Under the pieces are notes generated by a model. That model made no database searches. It was not told the origin of the DNA and saw only the letters and a program-made list of their open reading frames with translations. Made by a program: the position numbers and the translations under genes. DNA of 6,604 bases from Acidithiobacillus sp. (GTDB lineage Bacteria; Pseudomonadota; Gammaproteobacteria; Acidithiobacillales; Acidithiobacillaceae): NCBI GenBank assembly GCA_027445725.1, contig DAIAVG010000075.1, positions 1-6,604 on the forward strand, in the 5' to 3' direction. This document shows, in pieces, positions 1-6,604 of the stretch (within the stretch, counting starts at the first letter, position 1; the number at the start of each line of letters is the position of its first letter).

Positions 1-303
1 GACCAGACGCGGCCGGTCCTCGCACAGCTAAAGGAAAGCTATGAATACTATCATCGTCTCGGTTTTCTCGAACCACTGCTGCGCCGTGGCCTCAATTTGC
101 GGCTGCTGGAAACTATGGGCATGGTCGTCGTTGGCGACCCGGCTACCTGCCGCCAACGACTGGCCCGCTATGCCCGGGCCGGGGTGGATCGCCTGATTTT
201 GGCCGTGGGTGCTGGGATGGTCCCCAGCCAAATCACCCAGCGCTCGTTGCGCTTGCTCGCCGACGAGGTGTTGCCTGCCCTGCGTGGCCCTTCCCCCCAC
301 TGA
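1..303 (+). CDS. LLM-class (luciferase-like) flavin-dependent oxidoreductase, C-terminal end only
   Basis: The reading frame is open from the first base of the window and ends at TGA 301-303, so only the last 100 residues are present; the start lies upstream. An internal TTG at 97 could be called as a start but would cut the domain, so it is not the true one. The tail looks like the end of bacterial luciferase-like (F420- or FMN-dependent) oxidoreductases: a GDP turn at visible residues 45-47, a helix with RQRLARYARAGVDRLIL (51-67), and the closing helix SLRLLADEVLPAL (82-94), which resembles the usual family ending. Such enzymes are TIM-barrel proteins that use reduced flavin or F420 for monooxygenation or hydride transfer. 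The cofactor and substrate cannot be read from this piece. Its stop codon overlaps the start of the SDR gene, so it is the upstream member of the same operon. Confidence 0.8.
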   Translation, partial: DQTRPVLAQLKESYEYYHRLGFLEPLLRRGLNLRLLETMGMVVVGDPATCRQRLARYARAGVDRLILAVGAGMVPSQITQRSLRLLADEVLPALRGPSPH

Positions 304-1265
304 TGCAGGTGCTGGTCACTGGCGCGGCGGGACATACGGCAGCAGCTCTGCTTCCCGCCCTGCTCGTTCGCCCGGATATCCACCGGGTCATCGCACTGGA
401 TCGTCGGGCACCCGCAATGCGGCATCCACACCTGCATTACCTGCCTTTGGATATCCGCGATCCGCGGCTTGTCGAGCACCTGACCGGCGTGGATTGTGTC
501 ATCCATCTCGCCTTTATAGTGCTGAGTCCGCGCCTCGGGCCGCAACGGCGCTGGCGTGAGGAGATGCGCCGGATTAACCTTGATGGTAGTCAGCATCTGT
601 TCCGTGCGGCAGCAAATGCCGGTGTACCGCAAGTCATCTATTCCAGTAGTGTGGCGGCTTATGGCGCATGGCCGGACAACCCGGTCCCCATTGCCGAAAG
701 CCAGCCTTGTCGGCCTGTGCCGGGGTTCGCCTACAGTGAAGACAAGGCTGCACTGGAGCAGTGGCTGGATGCGTTCACGACCAGCCAGAAGAAAACCGTG
801 GTCTCCCGCCTGCGCCTGCACGCCATCATCGGCCCCCATGGGCAGGCATTGGTGAATGAGATTGCGACGAGCTCTTACGGATTGCGTCTACTCAACCCGG
901 ACTTGCCCATCCAGTGTCTCCACGAAGACGATGCGGTCACCGCTCTGCTGGCAGCACTAAGCTATGGACAGGGTGGCATCTTCAATATTGCGGCACCCGA
1001 TCCCATCCCCTGGTCCAGCATTCCCCGCCGCTGGCAGTTACCGCTCTCCCCCAGGCAACTGCACCGCGTACATACCTGGCTACGCCCTTTTAGTACCGGC
1101 CTCGGCGATCCCGGCTGGCTGCAAGTGCTGGAAAACCCGCTGATTGTCGATATTACCCACGCCCAAAAGGCACTCGGGTGGCGTCCCCGTTATGATGTAC
1201 GCCGCGGCATCGCCCAGGTGCGCGATGCCGGTGGGCAGAGCCCAATACACCCTTGGAGCGGCTGA
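303..1265 (+). CDS. NAD(P)-dependent epimerase/dehydratase, extended SDR family
   Basis: This 320-residue protein has the layout of an extended short-chain dehydrogenase. The N-terminal strand and glycine loop TGAAGHTA (residues 6-13) bind the dinucleotide. ALD (31-33) ends the second strand, where an acidic residue commonly contacts the NAD ribose, though the following RR would also suit NADP. INLDGSQHLF (91-100) is a typical structural helix, SSS (114-116) supplies the active-site serine, and Y144-SED-K148 is the catalytic YxxxK pair. LGWRPRYD (291-298) matches the usual C-terminal end of nucleotide-sugar epimerase relatives. The family covers epimerases, dehydratases and carbonyl reductases acting on sugars, sterols or other small molecules, and the exact substrate is not readable. 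ATG 303 overlaps the previous stop (TGATG). The bases before it are pyrimidine-rich with no Shine-Dalgarno site, so translation is probably coupled to the flavin enzyme. The stop directly abuts the diiron oxygenase start. Confidence 0.88.
   Translation: MQVLVTGAAGHTAAALLPALLVRPDIHRVIALDRRAPAMRHPHLHYLPLDIRDPRLVEHLTGVDCVIHLAFIVLSPRLGPQRRWREEMRRINLDGSQHLFRAAANAGVPQVIYSSSVAAYGAWPDNPVPIAESQPCRPVPGFAYSEDKAALEQWLDAFTTSQKKTVVSRLRLHAIIGPHGQALVNEIATSSYGLRLLNPDLPIQCLHEDDAVTALLAALSYGQGGIFNIAAPDPIPWSSIPRRWQLPLSPRQLHRVHTWLRPFSTGLGDPGWLQVLENPLIVDITHAQKALGWRPRYDVRRGIAQVRDAGGQSPIHPWSG
1255..1258 (+). promoter_or_regulatory. Ribosome binding site fixing the GTG start of the diiron oxygenase
   Basis: GGAG lies seven bases before GTG 1266, inside the last codons of the SDR gene. 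Competing in-frame starts are GTG 1272 (spacing 13) and ATG 1287 (spacing 28). The spacing favours GTG 1266, directly after the SDR stop at 1263-1265. Confidence 0.65.
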
Positions 1266-2177
1266 GTGTCCGTGGCAGAATGGCTCATGAACTTCGCCCA
1301 ACGTATCCCCGCACCGGCTCAGATTCAGCGTCATCATGATGCTTTGGTCGATCGGCTTAGCCAGCACAGCAGTAACTATCGGGACCCCGTCCAGACGGTT
1401 CCGTGGGAGAGCCTCGACGCGGAAACGGCTTGGCTCCCGGAGGAATTGCTATCACTGTACGGATTGCCCGAATATGCGCAACTGAGTCAGGACGAACGCA
1501 TCCGCCTTTCCCAGGTCGAATTCGTCTCTTTCTGCGAGCTGGGTCTATGGCTGGAGGCCCTCTTTATCCAACGCCTGGGTGCCAACTCGCTACAGGAGAT
1601 GTACCGCGATCCGGTCAGCTACCATTATCAGCTTCATGAACTGCGGGAAGAAGTGGGACACAGCCTCATGTTTCTGGAATTACAGCAACGTTCGCAACTC
1701 CCATTTATGACCCCCTTGAGTAAGCGCCCGCCCCTGGCCCGTCTTTTCGCCCGTTACGCGCCTGAAGGCTCCGCGGCTTTCTGGGCAACCATTCTAATCG
1801 GTGAGAATGTGCCGGACCGCATGAATCGGCTGATCTTTGCGCATAAGTATCTGCCCGCGGCGGTGCTGGCCATTACCCACATCCACATGCGCGAGGAAGC
1901 GCGTCACATGGCTTTTGCCCGCACCACCATTCAGATGCGCAGTCAGGCCATGGGCCGCGCGCAAAAACGCCTCATCAGCCCTGTTTTGCGCGAGGTGTTT
2001 CGCCAGTTTTTGCGGACCAGTTTCTTTCCAAGCGAACAGGTCTATGCGGCGGCCGGGTTGAGCGATCCACGGATTTGGGCACGCCGCGTGCGCCACAACC
2101 CGCACCGTATTAATCTTATGAATCAGTGTGCAGCACCCAGTCGCGATTTTCTGCGCACGCAAGGCTTTGCCTTGTGA
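1266..2177 (+). CDS. AurF-family diiron oxygenase (possible N-oxygenase)
   Basis: This 303-residue, largely helical protein carries the metal-ligand pattern of the p-aminobenzoate N-oxygenase AurF family. E129-VG-H132 is the first ExxH, E180 (in IGENVPDRMNRL) is the central Glu, H207 follows exactly 27 residues later, and E211-AR-H214 is the second ExxH. These spacings match the AurF ligands E136, H139, E196, H223, E227 and H230 as I recall them. The first-helix Glu is either E91 or E97 in FCELGLWLEALF. Known members use a non-haem di-iron centre and O2 to oxidise aryl or alkyl amines to hydroxylamine, nitroso or nitro groups; others have unrelated or unknown substrates. No signal peptide or membrane segment is seen, so it should be cytosolic. 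The start is GTG 1266, with no gap to the SDR gene, which points to joint expression. Family assignment is firm; substrate and reaction are not known. Confidence 0.85.
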   Translation: MSVAEWLMNFAQRIPAPAQIQRHHDALVDRLSQHSSNYRDPVQTVPWESLDAETAWLPEELLSLYGLPEYAQLSQDERIRLSQVEFVSFCELGLWLEALFIQRLGANSLQEMYRDPVSYHYQLHELREEVGHSLMFLELQQRSQLPFMTPLSKRPPLARLFARYAPEGSAAFWATILIGENVPDRMNRLIFAHKYLPAAVLAITHIHMREEARHMAFARTTIQMRSQAMGRAQKRLISPVLREVFRQFLRTSFFPSEQVYAAAGLSDPRIWARRVRHNPHRINLMNQCAAPSRDFLRTQGFAL

Positions 2178-2198
2178 ACGGCCGTTTCCTGTTATAGT
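2172..2198 (+). promoter_or_regulatory. Candidate extended -10 promoter for pgm
   Basis: TATAGT (2193-2198) differs from the -10 consensus at one base and is preceded by TGT (2190-2192), giving the extended -10 form TGnTATAAT. A possible -35, TTGTGA (2172-2177), overlaps the stop codon of the diiron oxygenase, but the spacer is short (15 bp), so the extended -10 is probably the main determinant. The pgm start is 38 bp downstream. An imperfectly explained inverted repeat, AGTT-tgag-AACT (2196-2207), touches the -10 box. Confidence 0.5.
2177..2186. repeat. 10-bp perfect palindrome in the promoter spacer
   Basis: AACGGCCGTT is self-complementary over all ten bases and sits between the candidate -35 and -10 of the pgm promoter. 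With no loop and no following T-run it is not a rho-independent terminator. It could be a binding site for a dimeric repressor, or chance; no second copy was noticed in the window. Confidence 0.3.
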
Positions 2199-2209
2199 TT
2201 GAGAACTGA

Positions 2210-3868
<1,659 letters not shown>

Positions 3869-3870
3869 TA

Positions 3871-3876
3871 AAGGAG
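3871..3876 (+). promoter_or_regulatory. Strong ribosome binding site of the YtxH-type gene
   Basis: AAGGAG lies seven bases before ATG 3884 and ten before the second ATG at 3887, so 3884 is the better start. It follows directly on the tandem stops of pgm; its leading A is the last base of the TAA. Confidence 0.75.
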
Positions 3877-3883
3877 TCTGATC

Positions 3884-4246
3884 ATGATGAATTATGAAAA
3901 CGATAGCGATAATGGCATTGGCTACAGCGCCCTGGGGATCGCCTTGGTGGCAGGTGCGGTAGCAGGCGCGGTCACCGCCTTGCTCTTTGCCCCACAAACG
4001 GGCGATCGCACCCGCGAACAATTGCGGCATCAGGCTAATCGGGCCTGGGATCGCGTCGTTGCCTCGCGCGAGCGGATGAATGAACGGGTTGAGGAACTGC
4101 TCGACACCATCGCCATTTATAGCGAGGAACTGGTGCAGAAGGGTAAGGAACTCAGCGACAGGGAGCGCCAACGCCTGAATGATGGTATTGGTCTTGCGCG
4201 TGGGGAGCTGGATCGTTTGCGGCGCCGTCTTTCCCGCTTAGATTGA
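3884..4246 (+). CDS. YtxH domain-containing membrane protein
   Basis: This small protein has 120 residues. A short polar N-terminus (1-10) is followed by one glycine/alanine-rich hydrophobic segment (about 11-36) and the family signature FAPQTGDRTRE (35-45). A long charged helix (about 45-118) is rich in Arg, Glu and Gln and likely forms a coiled coil. This is the layout of YtxH/gas-vesicle-type proteins, which are single-span membrane proteins, often stress related, with no known enzymatic activity. The helix probably faces the cytoplasm or acts as an oligomerisation arm, which is inference. The gene lies 15 bp after pgm with no intervening promoter or terminator, so it is likely co-transcribed. 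Its stop TGA 4244-4246 is part of the -35 box of the tRNA promoter. The precise role is unknown. Confidence 0.85.
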   Translation: MMNYENDSDNGIGYSALGIALVAGAVAGAVTALLFAPQTGDRTREQLRHQANRAWDRVVASRERMNERVEELLDTIAIYSEELVQKGKELSDRERQRLNDGIGLARGELDRLRRRLSRLD

Positions 4247-4271
4247 CCGCGGCGGGGCGAGCGGCTATTCT
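4243..4271 (+). promoter_or_regulatory. Sigma70-type promoter of tRNA-Pro
   Basis: TTGACC (4243-4248, five of six to consensus) and TATTCT (4266-4271, four of six, keeping TA and the final T) are separated by exactly 17 bp. The bases from the -10 to the tRNA (4272-4280) are GC-rich (CTGCGGCGA), a discriminator type linked to stringent control of stable RNA genes. Initiation about seven bases past the -10 would leave a 5' leader of only a few bases for RNase P. The -35 box contains the ytxH stop codon. Confidence 0.6.
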
Positions 4272-4280
4272 CTGCGGCGA

Positions 4281-4357
4281 CGGGGCGTAGCGCAGCTTGG
4301 TAGCGCGCCTGCTTTGGGAGCAGGATGTCGTAGGTTCGAATCCTATCGCCCCGACCA
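4281..4357 (+). tRNA. tRNA-Pro, anticodon UGG
   Basis: A full cloverleaf can be drawn. Acceptor CGGGGCG (4281-4287) pairs with CGCCCCG (4347-4353). The D stem is GCGC/GCGC (4290-4293, 4303-4306). Anticodon stem CCTGC (4308-4312) pairs with GCAGG (4320-4324) around loop TTTGGGA, with anticodon TGG at 4315-4317. The T stem is GTAGG/CCTAT (4330-4334, 4342-4346) around TTCGAAT. The discriminator is A4354 and CCA (4355-4357) is encoded. The C1-G72 pair is the one typical of bacterial proline tRNAs. UGG reads CCA and, by wobble, other proline codons. No terminator follows, and the ATPase gene starts 18 bp downstream. Confidence 0.98.
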
Positions 4358-4375
4358 ATTAAAGCAAAGTGAGCC

Positions 4376-6604
4376 ATGCCTGAGCCCAGGGAAGTGGAAG
4401 CAGCCTTTTGGCGGCAGCCTTTGCCAAACCTTTTTCATGCGCTCGATAGCAGCCCTCATGGCTTGACAACGGAAGAAGCCGCTTCGCGACTGGCGTCTTT
4501 CGGCCCGAACGCGCTGCGGCCCGCGCGGCGCGGCGCGCTCCTCCGGCTGTTTCTCTCCCGTTTTCGCAATCCCCTGGTCATTATCCTTCTGGTCGCCAGC
4601 GCGATTTCTGCCGTGACGGGCGACAAGGCCAGTTTTTTGATCATCAGCGCCATGGTGGTGATGAGCGTGGCCCTGGACACCGTGCAGGAATACCGCGCTG
4701 GGCAGGCGGCCGAGCGGCTCAAGCGATCCGTCGCCGTGCGCGCCACCGTCTTGCGTGATAGTCGCCCGCGCGACATTCCGATTTTCGAGGTGGTGCCAGG
4801 AGATGCGGTGCTGCTGGCCGCAGGCGATTCGGTCCCCGCAGACGGGCGGCTAATCGAGGCACGGGATTTTTTTGTCAACCAGGCGCTCCTCACCGGCGAG
4901 CCGTACCCGGTGGAAAAACATGCGATTGAGCTTTCCGGGGAAGCGGATCTGGACACTGCCGACAATGCGGCCTTCATGGGCACCTCCGTAATCAGCGGCA
5001 ACGCGACTATCCTGGTCTGCCGCACCGGCCTGGGCACCGCCCTCGGCGAGATCGCCGACAGCCTGGTCAGCAAGCCGCCCCCTACTTCCTTCGAACGGGG
5101 CACACGCCAATTCGGCATGCTGATCATGCGCCTGACAGTTTTGCTGGCGTTATTCGCGCTTTTCGTCAATACCGCGTTTCACCGCCCCCTGCTGGAGTCC
5201 TTTCTGTTCGCCGTCGCCCTGGCCGTAGGCCTCACGCCGGAACTTCTACCAATGATCGTTTCAGTTACCCTCTCGCGCGGCGCCATCCAGATGGCGAAGA
5301 AAAAGGTGATCGTGAAACGCCTGGCGTCGGTGCAGAATCTGGGGTCGATGGACGTGCTCTGCACCGACAAGACGGGAACGCTCACCGAGGCGCACATCCG
5401 GCTCGAGCGCCACATGGATCCCATGGGGCGTGAGAGCGAGGGGGTGCTGGAATTAGCTTATCTCAACAGCCACTTCGAGACCGGGCTAAAAAGCCCTCTG
5501 GACGATGCCATTCTCGCCCATCAGGAAATCAACGTCAGCGCCTGGCGAAAAATTGATGAAGTACCCTTCGACTTCGAGCGGCGGCGAGTCTCGGTGTTGG
5601 TGGAAAAGGACGATAGCCGGCTTTTGGTAGTGAAGGGTGCTCCCGAGGACATACTCCGGCTTGCCGTCACCTATGAGGTGGACGGGGCGCAAATGCCGTT
5701 CGATGGCCAGGCGAGGGATCGGGCAGCAGCGTTGTACGAGGAGTTGGGGAAGGATGGCTTCAGGGTGCTGGGCATCGCCTGGCGACGTGTGCCGCTTGGC
5801 CATCCCCACGCAGTGGTGGGCGATGAAACCGAGTTGGTATTTGCCGGCTTCGCCGCTTTTCTGGATCCCCCAAAGGAAACGGCGGCCCGTGCGGTTGACG
5901 ATTTGACCAAAAGCGGTGTGGCCGTGAAGATTGTCACCGGTGACAACGACTTGGTCACCCGCCACGTCTGTGCGCAGATCGGGCTGCCTGTAAGCAGGGT
6001 CTTGACGGGCGCCGAGATCCAGAAGATGGACGACTTCGCCCTGCAAGCGGTGGTGGAGGAGGCGAACCTATTTTGCCGCGTTACCCCTGCGCAGAAAAAC
6101 CGCGTCATCCTGGCCCTCAAAGCACGCCGCCACGTCGTGGGCTTTCTCGGCGACGGCATCAACGACGCTCCCTCGCTCCATTCCGCAGATGTGGGGATCT
6201 CCGTGGACGGCGCGGTGGACGTGGCCAAGGATGCGGCGGACATGATCTTGCTCGAACGCGACCTCGATGTATTGTATGAAGGCATTCGAGAAGGGCGACG
6301 CACCTTCGGTAACGTACTGAAGTACATCATGATGGGCACCAGCTCCAATTTTGGAAACATGTTCAGCATGGCCGGTGCCACCCTGATCATCCCCTTTTTA
6401 CCCATGCTGCCGGTACAGATCCTGCTCAACAACTTCCTTTACGACCTCTCGGAGGTTCCGATCCCGCTGGACAACGTGGACGAGAGCTATTTATCACATC
6501 CTCACGAGTGGGATATGGCCTTCATTCGCAACTTCATGATGGTGATCGGCCCGATCAGTTCGCTCTTCGACTTCCTCACTTTTTATATCATGTTGCATGT
6601 TTTC
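4376..6604 (+). CDS. mgtA: MgtA/MgtB-like P-type ATPase (probable Mg2+ transporter), 3' end cut by window
   Basis: This inner-membrane P3B-type ATPase would use ATP to import Mg2+. 743 residues are visible. The motifs in order are: N-terminal cytosolic part with TTEEAASRLASFGPNAL (31-47); M1-M2 (about 66-104); actuator-loop TGEP (173-176, E175 catalytic); M3 and M4 (about 248-305) with LTPELLPM (286-293), the family's ion-path signature; phosphorylation site D331-KTGTLT; PFDFERRR (397-404) and KGAPE (420-424) of the nucleotide domain; VTGDN; and hinge GDGINDAP (592-599). M5-M6 carry SSNFGN (656-661) and NNFLYDLSEVPIPLDNVDE (685-703). GPISSLFDF begins M7, where the window ends, so M8-M10 are missing. 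An in-frame TGA at 4370-4372 makes ATG 4376 the earliest start. Its Shine-Dalgarno site is poor (GAG only two bases away). There is no space for an mgtA-type leader riboswitch. A related divalent cation is possible, but the M4-M6 motifs favour Mg2+. Confidence 0.9.
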   Translation, partial: MPEPREVEAAFWRQPLPNLFHALDSSPHGLTTEEAASRLASFGPNALRPARRGALLRLFLSRFRNPLVIILLVASAISAVTGDKASFLIISAMVVMSVALDTVQEYRAGQAAERLKRSVAVRATVLRDSRPRDIPIFEVVPGDAVLLAAGDSVPADGRLIEARDFFVNQALLTGEPYPVEKHAIELSGEADLDTADNAAFMGTSVISGNATILVCRTGLGTALGEIADSLVSKPPPTSFERGTRQFGMLIMRLTVLLALFALFVNTAFHRPLLESFLFAVALAVGLTPELLPMIVSVTLSRGAIQMAKKKVIVKRLASVQNLGSMDVLCTDKTGTLTEAHIRLERHMDPMGRESEGVLELAYLNSHFETGLKSPLDDAILAHQEINVSAWRKIDEVPFDFERRRVSVLVEKDDSRLLVVKGAPEDILRLAVTYEVDGAQMPFDGQARDRAAALYEELGKDGFRVLGIAWRRVPLGHPHAVVGDETELVFAGFAAFLDPPKETAARAVDDLTKSGVAVKIVTGDNDLVTRHVCAQIGLPVSRVLTGAEIQKMDDFALQAVVEEANLFCRVTPAQKNRVILALKARRHVVGFLGDGINDAPSLHSADVGISVDGAVDVAKDAADMILLERDLDVLYEGIREGRRTFGNVLKYIMMGTSSNFGNMFSMAGATLIIPFLPMLPVQILLNNFLYDLSEVPIPLDNVDESYLSHPHEWDMAFIRNFMMVIGPISSLFDFLTFYIMLHVF

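Noticed and set aside
97..303. Separate small gene starting at TTG 97
   Set aside because: The same frame is open back to base 1 with family-like sequence, so this is the C-terminus of a longer flavin oxidoreductase.
168..839. Minus-strand open frame of 223 codons opposite the flavin enzyme and SDR genes
   Set aside because: It covers conserved coding sequence of the plus-strand genes; its sequence is low in recognisable structure and it has no family resemblance.
2177..2190. Rho-independent terminator after the diiron oxygenase
   Set aside because: The palindrome AACGGCCGTT has no loop and only three T residues after its centre, so it would not form a working hairpin terminator.
4117..4377. 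Minus-strand frames across tRNA-Pro, one containing GAIGFEPTTSCSQ
   Set aside because: This peptide is the well-known false protein produced by translating the complement of a tRNA gene; it is not a real CDS.
4456..5169. Minus-strand open frame of 237 codons opposite the P-type ATPase
   Set aside because: Its product is Ser/Arg/Ala-rich with no domain, and the opposite strand is an intact ATPase with all catalytic motifs.

Overview
The window is GC-rich DNA (by eye a little under 60 %) in which every gene reads rightward and almost no base is left uncoded. Gene style (GTG and ATG starts, GGAG-type ribosome sites, a CCA-encoding tRNA, a eukaryote-like phosphoglucomutase, a P3B-type ATPase) fits a proteobacterium. 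An acidophilic chemolithotroph such as Acidithiobacillus is plausible from general resemblance, but nothing in the window proves it.

Region 1 (1-2177) is a compact three-gene oxidoreductase cassette: the C-terminal end of a luciferase-like (LLM) flavin-dependent oxidoreductase, an NAD(P)-dependent extended-SDR epimerase/dehydratase/reductase, and an AurF-family diiron oxygenase. The first two overlap by one base (TGATG). The third starts on a GTG directly after the preceding stop. Two O2- or flavin-using redox enzymes joined to a sugar/carbonyl-type SDR suggest a tailoring segment of a small-molecule pathway. The product is unknown, and the upstream part lies outside the window.

Region 2 (2178-4246) starts with a 59-bp gap holding a likely extended -10 promoter and a 10-bp palindrome. 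It continues with a full phosphoglucomutase gene (pgm, glucose-1-P/glucose-6-P interconversion), followed 15 bp later by a 120-residue YtxH-type membrane protein with its own strong Shine-Dalgarno site. These two probably form an operon.

Region 3 (4243-6604) has a sigma70-like promoter whose -35 box overlaps the ytxH stop codon, then tRNA-Pro(UGG) with encoded CCA. Only 18 bp later comes a MgtA/MgtB-like P-type ATPase that runs off the right edge after 743 codons, within the seventh membrane segment. No terminator or promoter is visible between the tRNA and the ATPase, so a shared transcript is likely.

There is no CRISPR array, insertion sequence or obvious phage gene, and no non-coding stretch longer than 130 bp. 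The most interesting part is the oxidoreductase cassette. The second is the tRNA-to-ATPase junction.
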